From Lycocorax pyrrhopterus obiensis (Eukaryota; Chordata; Aves; Passeriformes; Paradisaeidae): a stretch of 64,000 nucleotides of DNA. The position numbers were made by a program, and so were the translations under genes. Of this stretch, positions 12,463 to 24,019 are shown in pieces; the stretch's first letter is position 1; every line of letters begins with the position of its first letter. The notes below the pieces were generated by a model. That model did no database searches. It was not told where the DNA came from and saw nothing but the letters and a program-made list of their open reading frames with translations. The stretch is taken from positions 61,453,475 to 61,517,474 of the forward strand of contig JACSVZ010000007.1 in assembly GCA_014706295.1 (NCBI GenBank), written 5' to 3'.

Positions 12463-12562
12463 TCTGGTCTAGTGGAACGTGTCCCTGCCCATGGCAGTGG
12501 GATTAGAACTAAACGATCCTTAAGGTCCCTTCCAACCCCAACCATTCTGTGATTCTGTGATC
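12461..12562 (+). mobile_element. CR1 LINE 3' end fragment
   Basis: The sense CR1 tail is present in order: TCTGGTCTAGTGGAACGTGT, CCCTGCCCATGGCAGTGG, CTTAAGGTCCCTTCCAACCC, then two ATTCTGTG octamers. About 100 bases are retained. It lies directly against a local 48-base tandem duplication. Confidence 0.9.
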
Positions 12563-15500
12563 ACAGCACAATGCTCCACATCCTGCAAGCCTCACCTCAT
12601 GCTATCCCTGAGTTTGGATTTGGAAGTGGAGGTACAGCTTCTTTGGAGTTCTTCTGGCAGCAGTGTTTTCCCATGAGCCTCAGAACAGCTGAAGGTGAAA
12701 GTCCCAGAGCGGTTCAGGTCCCACCTGCCAACCTGCTCCCAGGACAGCACAGCCTGAATGTGTTGGAATTTGGCTGAAACACTAAAAATATTCTTTTCCC
12801 CCTGCAATGCACCTTCTGGTTTTAATGACCCAAAGTGTTAAGTACCTGAATTCTATTTGTCATGTGCAAGATATCATCCTTGTCAGCTACTGCCATTAAC
12901 CCCATTTTGGGTCATCTCCCCTTCAGAAGGTGCTGCCTGAGACACTGAACTGGTCCCACCCGACCTGCACAGCTCGTGACATCTCAAAGATCCTGTGATG
13001 CACTGATTTCACCTGTGTCTGAGGTAACCAGACCATTTTTCTTTCCTTCTGAGGGAGAGGTCCAATGAGTAATAGCAGACATCATCAATTCTCTCGGTAT
13101 TTTTGCTTTTCTAATCATTAAATGAGTGGAAACCATCAGAAACTGGAGGAATGTGTGGGCTGGTTCTCCTGCATGGAGTTGGTGAGGACAATGCCTGAAT
13201 GTCCAGAGCTCCTTGTGCTCTTAAACTGGAGATTCAGCCCAACTTATTTCTTTAGTCTTCCTTCAATGCTACACAGGGGTGGAGGTGACAGTAGGTGCCA
13301 CTTGGGGTCTAATGTCCCCAGAGCTGAGACATTCCCTGTCCCAAAAGGCTGAACACTGATACATAATCAGATTTCCTTGTGGAGCAAGACTAAACTTATG
13401 TTCCATGTTCCTCCTTTGTGTGCAATCTGTACAAGGCTTCATTGTTTTAAAAGAAGGATTCTGGGCTAAGGGAGAGCTGTGCACTTTTGGAAACATCTTT
13501 TTTTTATTTTTATTCAGGCTGAGAACAGAATTCGTCTCTTAAGGCTGCATTTCATGTGGAGGGAGGCAGCTGTATTCCCATGGTTTGAAAGGGATGGAGT
13601 GTCTATGGGGTAGGACCTCCCCACTCTCAGTGTCCCCTTGTGCTTTCCAAGTGCTTAGAATTCCTTACAAATTACAGTCTTTTGTGGTACAGAAAACTGT
13701 GCTATTTTAACCCATTGGAGGGGTGGTGGTGCTGGGAGGAATATATTAGGCTGAGAAGTATTTTCTTACTGTTCTTGATGGTTTGTTTAGGCTTCTGTCC
13801 TGCACCAGGGTCTGAAGGAAGGGACCCTTCCAGGCCCAGTGGGACTCCCTGTTCTCTATCACATCCTGAAGTGTGGCTTCACATGTAAAATCCACTGTCA
13901 GCTGCAGCACCTCCATATACTTAAACTGATCAAACAGTATAAAGAAAAGGAGTTACCAGATATAAATCCCAGAACACTGATAGTTCCTGAGCCGTGGGCA
14001 GGTGCCAGTGTTCATTTCAGGTGGTAGAATGATTATTAAATCCCAGATCACTTGAATCCAATAGAAATTGTGAAAAAAACCAAACCCACATGAGGAAATA
14101 TTTTCCAGGATGAAAAACATTTAAGTTTACACGAGAGAGACAATAAGCAAATTATTGACTGCAAGAATCCCATTTTCGGGAGGCTGTGAAAAGTGTCAGG
14201 AGAAGGGTCCAGAGATCAAAAGAAGCCAAAAATGTTAACAGATCTTCCTGAGAACAAGAATGTGGCAGCAGGGGACTTGTCAGAGCCATCCAGGGTGACA
14301 GCATGGAGGGCAGGGAGACCTACATGCTCTATAAGATAAAGAATTTGGCCCTCCCTGCTCAAAGCAAAAAGAGCTGGGAGCTGGCAGTGAGCACCAGTAA
14401 GCCCTGGGGAACTGCTAAGCAGCTGTATTGCATATATTGTTTCTCAGATTTGTTTTCTCAGAATAGTTTGGTTATAAAACCTGCCCAGAGTCTGTAGATC
14501 TGCGGTTTTCCCACTGACAGTGGAAGAAAACAAGTAGCATCCTCAGAGCAAAGTATTTTTAGTTAGAGCCTGACTCTATTTATCATCTGTGAATCAAATG
14601 TTGTTTTTCTAACTTAAAAAAATTATCTTCAACATCCAGTTTTTCAAAATTACAACGAATTTTCACAGTTTTGCCCACGATTCACATATCCATCCATCTC
14701 TTCATGCCCACAAATCCGGCTTAAATCATAAATTCATGCATAAATTCATGTGAGTGCCATTTGTGTAACACCTGGTGAAGTAAGGTGCAATAGGAGGGTG
14801 GTGCATGGACTGATGTCAGGAATCTGTCAGGAATAAATGTTATTGATAATAAATCCTGAATATGAATCCTGAAGCCAGTATATTTTCTTAGGAAACAACT
14901 TTGCTTTTTCTCTTCTATTATTTCTTTCGTTTTTGTCCATGTCCTAACAAATACAGGATTTATTCTGAAAAAATCCCTACAGTGTCCTGTCCTTTAGAGG
15001 AAGAGCAAGCTCCTTGGACAGAGGGTAAGAATGTATTAGTGGCAGGAGAAAGTTACTGGAGGAGAAGTAGGTGTTTCCCAAAGGTATGCTGCTGTGGGAG
15101 TTGAAAGAGGAAAAGAATTTGCTGCAGCCTTGTGAGAAACAAACACCCCTTGGGATAATCCAAACTAATAAACCCTCTCTTTTACACTATTAAGAAATGT
15201 CTTCCTACATTCTTAATGTACCACATTTCCTGGTGCTAACGATGTGGGTACTTCTTTCCTCAAATGTGTCATTCCCATTATACTTCTACTCAATAAAATC
15301 TCATTTCTTCCCTTAAGATACAAAGCAACACAACAGGAAACAATTCTATATTTTGGAAGACATCAAACTCCATTACTGTGTCCCAAGTAATTTAATAAAA
15401 TAATAAAGTTTTACCTCTGACTTTTGACAAGTTTCTTAGTGTAAAATGTCCAATTAGCAGCTGTGTTACCAAGATGAGCCCAAAACATCCACATGCTCTG

Positions 15501-15890
15501 AGTTATACCCCAAACTGCAGAGATAAGTAACTTTCTAGTCATTATTCTGCATTATTCTTACTTATCTCCAGGCATGAAGAGCAAAAGCTCATACAAATAG
15601 AAAACAGAACAGCTGCTTTCTTTAAAGATGTATCTCACAGCTGAAAATCCCAGCTGTGATCCTGATATGCAAAGAGGAGGAAGGTGACAGGGAACAGGAG
15701 GAACCAATGGATCCCACCAACAAGATCCCACCTTGTGAAGGTGCTGCTCTTTTGAAGAGGGTCTGCTTCCCTGAAGAGCTGTGCAGGTGGGGAAGGATTA
15801 TTTTCTTTGCCCTGGACATCTAGAGAACCCAGCCTATTACTCAGATAGTTGGAAAGAAAATATTCTCTTCAGGATCACTTCTGTTGAACC
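12563..15890. other. unique non-coding sequence
   Basis: About 3.3 kb with no supported feature. All open frames are under 85 codons and without recognisable domains. Several AT-rich stretches (14560-14760 and 15180-15430) have no clear repeat origin. Confidence 0.45.
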
Positions 15891-15904
15891 TGATAGGAAT
15901 TGTG

Positions 15905-15945
15905 TCACTGCCTTCAGTGGGACCTGGATCAGGCCCTAATCTGTT
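15905..15945. repeat. fragment of old palindromic amniote repeat
   Basis: TGCCTTCAGTGGGACCTGGA followed by TCAGGCCCTAATCTG is one arm of the palindromic repeat type (TGATCC...GGATCA with a TTCAATGGG-like centre) that I associate with old bird, crocodile and turtle repeats. The family name is uncertain. Confidence 0.4.
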
Positions 15946-17430
15946 AAAGAAATAACAGGGACATGCCTGTTTTCCGTCCTGGCCCCATTTTTGGCTCTCC
16001 TGCCCACTCCAGTGTTTATACTTCCTCAGGCTGGGCTGGTTTGATTGCAGCAGCACAGACAGGATCCCTCTGACCCAGCACTGTGCTGCAGGTTTTTGCT
16101 CAGCCAGCTCCTCCAATTATTAAGGGAATAGCCTCAAAGAATCTAAGGAATCACAGATATTCTGGAGGAAAAAAAGTCTGTTGGCTGCAAGTAAGTGTGT
16201 AGAGAAGGAAAAGAATGATCTAACATCTTGATTCAACATGTCTGTTATATCAATCATTTGCTCTGAGTGGGTAGCAAAGATATGATCTAATAGGTGCAGG
16301 ATTCTTATTTCCTGTGACAAGCTGAGCATACCTTTTGGGTGAGATCAGAATGTTGTTATTTTGGTTTATTCATCAAATATTTTTAATCAGCTAACTTCAG
16401 TGGTAATGTGGCAAAAAGCATAGAAGTCATTATGTTTCAAATGATATAAATCTCCTTTAGATCTTACAGCTCTTTTACAAAGATTTACGGTATGTATTCT
16501 CTAAAATTTTCTAGTGATGTGCTAATTTTCTCCCTGTGTTGCCCAAGCTCAGGTTCATATTTAGGTATAAAAGTTATTATTTTCCTTTAGGAAAATGCAA
16601 CTAATAATAGTGCAGTCATCCTCAGAGTTTGCTTCTCTCACATTCAAGAAAAACAGATGAATTAGAAGGAAATGACAATTGCCATCATCTGCTCTGGAAA
16701 TCAGTGGTGTATTTACAGCGATTAGCAGCTGGATTGATATCCACAATCATATTTAGGCATCTCACCATGCATGGATTTCCCTGGGAATTCAGACACTTAA
16801 TTAGGATTTGGTTTGATTATCTCTGTGCACCTGGCTCTCTGCCTGGTATGAAGTGTTAGCAGGATCAGCCCCCTCAGCTCATATGCTCAAATCTGCCATG
16901 ATCCTTCTGTAGACAAGGCCATGTGCTCCCCAGTGACTCCCGTGGAGTCAGGAGACCCTGGAGGCTGCTTCTGTGCAGCTCGTTTTGGAATCCAAGTCTA
17001 AGTTTTATTACGAATGAGGAGCTTTCCATCTTTTTTTTTTTTAGCTTTTTCTTTTATGTCTGTGTGGTGATTTCTTTGCCTTTAAGGTATCACAGAAGCA
17101 GAAGAGCATTAGGAGTAGGTTAGCAAAATACAAGATACAGCAAGGAATTGTTTTGGTAATCAACTTTAAAGGGCTGGGACACTGAGTTTCCTTCAAGTCT
17201 GGTTCCTTTCCCTCCCTGGATAACTATTAGTGCTTTCTGTAGGCAGCACAGACAGTGTTAGGCCAGTGAAAACACTTCCACTGGGAAAGGTTTGGAGTGA
17301 CTGGAGTGACTCGAAGGCAAGTGCCCAGAAGGCAAAATTGTAGCTGATACATCCCAAGCTGGAACCAAGCAGCTCCCAGTGCCAACCAGCCCTGCACTGC
17401 CCTTGCCAAGCCATGGCCTTGCATCTGGCT
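15946..17430. other. unique non-coding sequence
   Basis: No gene or repeat is recognised apart from a 12-base T-run at 17031-17042. Confidence 0.4.
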
Positions 17431-17570
17431 GTATTACAAGATCTGTAAATAGACAAAAGAGCTTCACCCACCAAACAATCCAGCTCAAATTCATGGATTG
17501 ACATATGCTTACTGTTATTCTTTCCTTCACCCAGCCTTGTGTCATCTGCAATCTTTATCAGCAGCAATAC
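17430..17570 (-). mobile_element. possible old CR1-type fragment, antisense
   Basis: The word CTTGTGTCATCTGCAATCTT followed by TATCAGCAGC resembles the antisense old CR1 run TTTGTGTCATCTGCAAACTTTATCAG. The flanks fit only loosely. The 124-codon antisense frame across this area (17193-17567) is not supported as a gene. Confidence 0.38.
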
Positions 17571-17851
17571 TGCCTGTTCCTCTGAACTGTGGAATGTGAT
17601 TTAATGTCACTGTGCACAGAGAAATACTTGTGCTGTGCACCTCTGGGAGTTCCCAGACTCTTTTCTTTGCACCTTTGGATTTGATTTTCTATATGGAGTG
17701 TTTTCTTGACTATGTCCATGCCATAAATTGGGTTCTAATCAGGTTTTATAAAGTACTATTTGAAAATTGACATTTTGTGAAGTGTGCCCTGCAGATTTTT
17801 TTGTTTTATTTTGTCAACTCCACTACTTTAAACCAAACAAGTTTAAAAACA

Positions 17852-18010
17852 GGATTCCGGAATGGTTTGGGTTGGAAGGTACCTTAAAGCTCATCTCATT
17901 CCAACCCCCTGCCATGGGCAGGGACACCTTTCACTAGACCAGGTTGCTCCAGGACCTGTCTAACCCAGCCTGAAACATTTCTAGGGATGGGGCAGCCACA
18001 GCTTCTCTGG
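17852..18010 (-). mobile_element. CR1 LINE 3' end, antisense
   Basis: An antisense CR1 tail of about 160 bases: GGATTCCGGAATGGTTTGGG, then TTGGAAGGTACCTTAAAGCT, CCCCCTGCCATGGGCAGGGA, CACTAGACCAGGTTGCTCCA and GGGGCAGCCACAGCTTCTCT. It is truncated at its 5' end within the region that reads GAAGCTGTGGCTGCCCC in sense. Confidence 0.92.
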
Positions 18011-18357
18011 TTATGAAATCATGAAATAATTTTAACAATTTAAGACTTGTATTCCATTTCATCAAAAGGATTGATATTATCTGGGTTATGAGCCTTTGGC
18101 TTTAGAACTGAGTGCATCTCCTCACAAACTTATAATAGTCTTACCTGGAATTGATGCTGTGTTGATCCTTCTGTAGTTACCCACAGTGCCCAAGTTTTAT
18201 AGAAATATTGGTACATAAATTAATTTCTTCACATTCCTTGCTTTTGCAAGAATTCTTAAATAAAAACTGTGCCAGCTCAGAGCTCCTTGGGCAGCTCTTC
18301 AAACTCTTAAGGGTAAATTATCTCATATCTGAATCCAGGTAACCTTGTGATAACTGA

Positions 18358-18425
18358 AGGATCAGGGAACTGAGGTGAGGATCAGGGAACTGCCTCTGTA
18401 TGGAACAAGCCTGTGTATGGAACAA
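18358..18425. repeat. two adjacent short tandem duplications
   Basis: AGGATCAGGGAACTG occurs at 18358-18372 and again at 18378-18392 (period 20). Immediately after, TGTATGGAACAA occurs at 18397-18408 and 18414-18425 (period 17). The copies are identical, so the duplications are probably recent. Confidence 0.85.
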
Positions 18426-18634
18426 CCCCGTGTAATCTGCTGCTTTCTGCTCCACATCCAGGACCGAGAATGGCTACAGCAAAAGATTTTGTAGCCTTGA
18501 CCAGCTTCTACCAGGCTTCCCTCCTTGTGCCATGGCTTGGAAAGGACTGTGTGTAAGACTGATGACATCTACACCAAAAGGGAGCTTCTTTTCCAAAACT
18601 TGGAAACCCAAAATTGCTATAAGGTAAGGGATAG

Positions 18635-18650
18635 GTAGATAGATAGATGA
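18635..18650. repeat. short GATA-type simple repeat
   Basis: Four TAGA/GATA units are seen in the run GTAGATAGATAGATGA. It is too short to be a strong microsatellite, but it may be length-variable. Confidence 0.6.
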
Positions 18651-19509
18651 GAGAATTCTTTCCTATATTTTCTTATCCTTTGACATTGTTTACCAGCTCT
18701 TTTTTGCATTTTGAGACTTTAAAGTTCAACCATTTTGCTGGTTAACACTTTCTGCAGACAGTAAGAAAACAAACTGCAGCTTCATCTCCAAACAGTTAAC
18801 GCACATTTTCAGAGGAGATGGCTGAGAGAAAGGTGCACTATCTTTATGAAGAAAAGAAAAGGAGAAGCCCACTCAACAATTACTTTTCAAGACAAACATT
18901 TAGGCAATTTGCCAGAAAAACATAAAATGCTGTCCCTCATCTGCAATGTGCATCTTGCTCTAGCAACTTGTCCCAGTGACTGCTTTCAGGCCTTTGAATA
19001 GAACCTAGAAAAAGTTGTATTTCAAGGAATAGCCCTGGAAAGCTTTGATTCATTGCTTGTGTTCAGGATTTGTGAGATGAACTGTAATTGCATATGTTAT
19101 TACTCTTGCAATATTTTGTATTACGTTACTGCATGTTTATAGACCAAAACTTTATAGACAGATAGAAAGCAGCCTGAGAAGGAGGGGAGACATAAATCAA
19201 GGTATAAAACTGCCCCAAATAATATTTTATGTTTCACTATATTGACCTGGAATTACAGGATAAAGACATTTTTCACTGGTGCCCTGTTCTTTTCTTGCTT
19301 TCCCTGTGTGTGTGTTTCAGGTTTGTTGGAGTTCTCCATTAAATCCAGAATCTGTATCAAATGAGCTGCAGTGTGCTGCAGCACAGAAAGGTTTCAAAGC
19401 AACAATTACTCTATTATTTCAGCAGAGATTACCTGTTTGAAAGGAAACCCACACTGAATCCTTTCTGACCTGGTCCTTATTGTGATACTGATAACAAGCC
19501 ACACTTTCC
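18651..19509. other. unique non-coding sequence
   Basis: No gene or recognised repeat is seen. Confidence 0.4.
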
Positions 19510-20160
19510 AGTCTTTATCTTACCTCCTACAGGGTAATCTTTTCTTCGGGAGCTTAATTCTGCTAATAGCACCCTTGACTGGTTGCCAGACAACAAACAC
19601 AAGCAGGTGAAAATTGAATGGCTCCAGTCTGACCGCTGATAACTTGTAGAGACTTTTTATTCTCAGAATTCCCTCCAAAATATCCAACTTGACCAGTGGA
19701 TAATCAATTGCATTCCTTGTATGCATCTCCCTCCTTCAGATTGGTTATTCTTTGAAAGAAATTGTGATGATCTTTTCTACAGTTTCAGATTCTTTTTTTC
19801 CCCCTCCTCCAAACAACAGTAAATAGTCATTCCAGATGGTAGAAATTACTTTTAAATTAAAGCAGTTAATACAGGGAAAGTATGCTTATCTAATTCCCCT
19901 GTTTTAAGTGGTAAGGATACGATGGAAATGGGAAAAACTGATGTGCACTTAAGGTATGCAAAATAGCTTGAGATTGTAAAACGCTTTTTTCCTCCCCTTT
20001 TCTGATTTACTGTCCATGAAAATGAATTATAGACTCGTGAAGAAAACAGAAGTTTTTATTTGCTGGACTCAATAGGCAGCTTTCTGGGGACTTGAACTCT
20101 GCAAAGTGCTGAAAAAAAGATTACTGCATTCCACGGACAATTTCTCTGTTTGAACCAAAT
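19510..20160. promoter_or_regulatory. candidate conserved non-coding element
   Basis: A repeat-free AT-rich block with several TAAT, ATTAAA and GGTAATC cores and long stretches that are neither low complexity nor repeat-like. The impression of constraint is qualitative. Only an alignment to other amniotes can show it. Confidence 0.28.
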
Positions 20161-20303
20161 GGGAGGGATGATAGGGTGCTGTGCTCTGCCTTTCTGCTTC
20201 CCGAGGAAAACCTCAGACTGTTCATTGTTCCTCTGCTGTGTGCGTGTAAAAGCACATCCTTAAAAACTTTGCTGAATTATGTATTTGAGCCTGAACTTAG
20301 CTT

Positions 20304-20464
20304 TGGTTGTGGATGCCCTGTCCCTGGAAGCGTTCAAGGCCAGGTTGGATGGAGCAACCTGATCTAGTGAGTGGCATCCCTACCCATGGCAGGGAGGGTT
20401 GGAACTGGGTGATCTTTAAGGTCCTGTCCAGCCTAAACCATTCCATGCTTCTATGCTTGTATGA
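20304..20464 (+). mobile_element. CR1 LINE 3' end fragment
   Basis: A sense CR1 tail with GTCCCTGGAAGCGTTCAAGG, CCAGGTTGGATGGAGCAACC, TACCCATGGCAGGGAGGGTT and GTGATCTTTAAGGTCCTGTC, closing with diverged ATGCTTCTATGCTTGTATG octamers. The GGGCTTG segment normally found before GAGCAACC is deleted. Confidence 0.9.
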
Positions 20465-20504
20465 TTTAACCGGTTCCTTTTAAAAGCAATGAGTGCAGAA
20501 GATC

Positions 20505-20527
20505 CTCAGCACCTTGCAGTTTTTCAG
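20505..20527. repeat. fragment of old palindromic amniote repeat
   Basis: GATCCTCAGCACCTTGCAGT resembles the CTCAGCACCTTGCAGGATC arm of an old palindromic repeat. It is very short, so identification is tentative. Confidence 0.28.
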
Positions 20528-21284
20528 ACCAAAACCATTATCACAAGGAGAATAGTGTAAATGGACCTGAAATCAGTGAATGTGCTTAACTTACACCAGC
20601 TGAAGGTTTGGTGGGCATTCATTTGCTTTTTCCAAAGTGATTTTGCTTTTACTGTTTGATTATATGATTATAAGGTAACTAGTTAGTGCTAAGGGGGAAT
20701 ATGGTTGGCTTCACTGGAAAATATAAAAGTATCCACTGTTCCTTCAGGGAAATCATTTTAATAGATAACAGCATGTTGTACAATGTTTCATCAGTGATAT
20801 TTAGATCTAAATTAGGAGCAGTTGTGAGATGGGTTGCCGATTTTCTTGTGATAAAAGGGAAATAGTTCAAGAAATATAAACCAGATGTTATCTTAATCCA
20901 ATCCTCATGTACAAGAGCACACTATGAGACAGTAATAATAGTCCCTTCTACCTGTTTCTAATTTTCCTGCTCTGAAACACCCCCTGTGAAAAATAGATTA
21001 AACCAACACATCATTTATGAATCGGCACTAGCGGGTTGGAGTTTGGATGGAATGCAGCATGCGTGGCACCGACCGGAGGGTGCAGCCACCAGATTTTGAT
21101 CCATGTTTAAAAATGCTCCTTTGACAGTAATGTTTAAGACAGCAGCTCTCAGTGATTTAAAAGGAGAGTAGCCAGTTTGGGTTTGAATCAGGTTTTTGGT
21201 TCAGCGTATCCCTACACAGTTTCAAATTTGTCATCAGTGTTTCTGGGCAGTATATGTTATACAATCCTCAGCAGGCCAAAAAAA
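20528..21284. other. unique non-coding sequence
   Basis: No gene is recognised. Around 20595 there is a short CTTACACCAGCTGAAGG word, which may belong to the same palindromic repeat type seen just downstream. Confidence 0.35.
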
Positions 21285-21287
21285 CAG

Positions 21288-21362
21288 GGGGTTGATCCTC
21301 AGCTGCTGTAAATCAACACTGATCCACTGATTTAGATGGAACTACACTGATTTGTACCATCT
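21288..21362. repeat. old palindromic repeat (MITE-like) copy
   Basis: An imperfect palindrome. The left arm, CTGTAAATCAACACTGATCC, is mirrored by the right arm, GGAACTACACTGATTTGTAC, around a short centre. The type, with TGTAAATCAG...CTGATTTACACC arms flanked by a GATCCTCAGCTG end, is one I recognise from bird, crocodile and turtle DNA. I cannot name the family with certainty. Confidence 0.5.
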
Positions 21363-21429
21363 CATGGTCTGGACAAAGTGTATTAACTTTCCCCATGAAA
21401 ATCCTCCCCAACAAAAAGCTCCATTCACA

Positions 21430-21660
21430 GTCCTACTGCATAAGCAGAAACTAATGTGTCTCTGTTCTCGTAATAATGTTTAATACCTGCATCATTTCCT
21501 ACTTGCTGGAGCAGCCGCAACATTACTCTTTGCATTGACGTAAGAGGCCGAGTGCTGCGCATTTGTAATATTTGGGACAGCTTTTTCCATAACTCCCTGC
21601 CTGAGCTCAAGCATTTTGCTGGAATATTCATGTCTCTTGGCATTTTTATGCCAAGGAGGC
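21430..21660. promoter_or_regulatory. candidate conserved non-coding element
   Basis: A repeat-free block with a CRE-like TGACGTAA (21536-21543), GTAATAATG and several ATTTGTAATA-type cores. The texture suggests constraint. It is unproven without comparison. Confidence 0.25.
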
Positions 21661-22100
21661 TTTTGGGCAGCTCTCTAGCAACTCAGGAGACAAGACTTTT
21701 ATTTTCCTTTGAGGAATGCAGTAATATGAAAATAATTTATTCAGCTATATTCAGAACTGGAAGAACCACTGGAGGGGGGTTTGTTCACTGGAAATAGCAA
21801 TAGCTGTGAGGATACCAACAACAGTGTTAATTAGACTGCTTTATCTAGGCCAGACACCCTTACATTTTAGAATATTCCAAGCTGTTTAGCAAGCAGAGTA
21901 AAATCCTGTTTTCTAGATCAGATATTTTCATATTTCTATGAACAGAGGAAACAAGAGGAGGTGATGGGACAATTAATCTTCAGAGACAGCCCACACAGCT
22001 GGCTGGCTGCTGCAAGGATTCTGCAAGGACAGAACTAAAGTTTTCCTTTTGAAATTAACTCCTGTGCTATTCTTTCATTTTTAAAAGAATGTATATGCAC

Positions 22101-22369
22101 AAGAGAGCTGGAGAGGGACTTTGGACAAGGGATGGAGTGACAGGACAAGACGGAATGGCTTCCACTGCCAGAGGGCAGGGTTAGATGGGATATTGGGAAG
22201 GAATTCTTCATAATGAGGGTGGTGAGGCCCTGGCACAGGTTACACAGAGAATCTGTGGCTGCCCCGTACCTGAAAGTGTTCCAGGGCAGGTTGGAGCAAC
22301 CTGGTCTAGTGGAAGGTTGGAACTAGATGATCTTTAAACCCCTTCCAGCCCTAACTATTCTGGGATTCT
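22101..22369 (+). mobile_element. CR1 LINE 3' end, sense arm of inverted pair
   Basis: A sense CR1 copy of about 270 bases. It starts at AAGAGAGCTGGAGAGGGACT and runs through GTGACAGGACAAGACGGAAT, GATATTGGGAAGGAATTCTT and GGTGAGGCCCTGGCACAGGT, ending at CTATTCTGGGATTCTT. Relative to the other copies it has a short deletion in the stretch between GGTCTAGTGGAAGG and TTGGAACTAG. It faces the antisense copy that starts at 22495 and is almost identical to it over the first 110 bases. Confidence 0.95.
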
Positions 22370-22494
22370 TCTGGCCTTTCAGAGCCATTCTTTCCAGCAC
22401 ATGTTTGCCCAATTATTTTTAAAGATGTTGAAAAAAAGAAACCCCACATCCAAAAAACACTAGAGGGGTGAATCCCTTTGCAATGCTATACCAT

Positions 22495-22930
22495 GGAATC
22501 CCAGAATGGTTTGGTTTGGAAGAGACCTTAAAGCCCGTCTTGTTCCACCTCCTGCCATGGGCAGGGATACCTTCCACTGTCCCAGGTTGCTCCAAGCCCC
22601 ATCCAACCTGGTCTTGGACACTTCCAGGGTTGGGGCGACCACAGCTTCTCTGGGCACCCTGTGCCAGGGTCTCCCCACCCTCACAGGGAAGAATTCTTTC
22701 CCAATATCCCATCTAACCCTGCCCTCTGGCAGTGGGAAGCCATTCCCTCTTGTCCTGTCACTCCATCCCTTGTCCAAAGTCTCTCTCCAGCTCTCTTGGA
22801 GCTCTTTTAGTCCCTGGAAGGGGCTCTCAGGTCTCCCTGGTGCCTTCTCCAGGTGAACACTCGCAGCTCTCCCAGCCTGGCTCCAGAGCAGAGGGGCTCC
22901 AGAGGTTGTGCGCTCTCACTGAAGAGCTGG
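22495..22930 (-). mobile_element. CR1 LINE 3' region, antisense arm of inverted pair
   Basis: The longest of the young CR1 copies, about 435 bases, antisense. It runs from GGAATCCCAGAATGGTTTGG through CACCCTCACAGGGAAGAATT, CCTTGTCCTGTCACTCCATC and GTCTCTCTCCAGCTCTCTTG to GGTCTCCCTGGTGCCTTCTC and the GGGGCTCCAGAG segment. The right part extends beyond the end matched by its neighbour. Its sense 5' end is truncated. The frames of 82-116 codons on + here are antisense reading of this element. Confidence 0.95.
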
Positions 22931-22934
22931 AATC

Positions 22935-24015
22935 TCCTGGATTCCCCTAAAAGATTCATAATCTGACAGTGCACCTGTAAAGACCCATGGGTGGTGTATC
23001 AACACATTAGGGAAAAAGTGGTCAGTATTTCTGTAGGAGAGTATTTTTATTGTGTTTTAACCATTAATCCAACAGCTGTCACTTTATTTATAGTGTCTGT
23101 ACCTCCAGGCCCTACTTACCTTTTGAGGGTCCAGATTTGTTTGGTTCTGTGCAAATCCATCCAGGGAAATTGTCAGGAATCAGCCAGTGTAGTAAGATGA
23201 GGCAGGTGGATCAACAGGAACAGGAGGCAATGGGATCATAAAGGAATGGGACCAGAAGATTGCAAAAATAGAGTCCAAGTTGCCACATGCCCTGAACTGC
23301 TCACATCAGTGAGAAAGCTGTCATTTAGGATAAGAGTGCTTCAGAAATACAGATGGAAAACTTGATGGATTAAAGTAGTTCATGAGAGAATAAGATGAGA
23401 AGAAGAAAAATATGGAGTGGCTGAAAATAGTTATAGGGAAGAAAATCCACCTGTGGGGATTGGGAGAGCTTGAGAGGCTGCAGCAGCAGAGCTGAATACA
23501 CACAAGCGATCAAAATGCAAAGTGCAGTTTAGAGATCTTAGTGCTAAAAGGTGCTGGTGGTGGTGCTGGTAGTGGGGTACGTAGGTTAATACTGAAAGTA
23601 TGTTATTAGTAATGACCAAAGACCTTTAGCCTCCTGTCCAAAATCCTTTTTTACTGTATAGAACGGGAAAGTAAACTCGATCATGTTGGGCTATTTAGTA
23701 AGCTATTAGTGCATTCATCTTTTCATCATTTGACAGGTGGAAGTAGTAGTCCAGCTTTTAGTTTTAATTATAAGGGATTCCAGATGTAGAATAGGACATA
23801 AATTAAAACCAGATCTACTCATATGTCTTTTCAAAGTAAGCCAACTTCAAGGTATCTGCTTTTCATTTCAAAATGTTATTAAAGCTATTACTAAGAAATT
23901 CATAGTCTTAGCATGCTCCAATAATTGACACCTTTAAAGTGACTAAACAGATTTAGAGTGTGCAGAAAAGTAAATTTGTCTTAGAGAATGACTCTAATCA
24001 TCCATTTACATAGAA
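22935..24015. other. unique non-coding sequence
   Basis: No gene is recognised. A GGT-rich run (GGTGCTGGTGGTGGTGCTGG) lies at 23550-23577. The rest is ordinary AT-rich unique sequence. Confidence 0.4.
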
Positions 24016-24019
24016 CGGA

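Noticed and set aside
13277..13302. Possible CTCF site (CAGTAGGTGCCACT)
   Set aside because: The invariant GGC core is broken (TGCCA instead of TGGCA).
18635..18650. GATA repeat as a regulatory GATA cluster
   Set aside because: It is a plain four-unit simple repeat.
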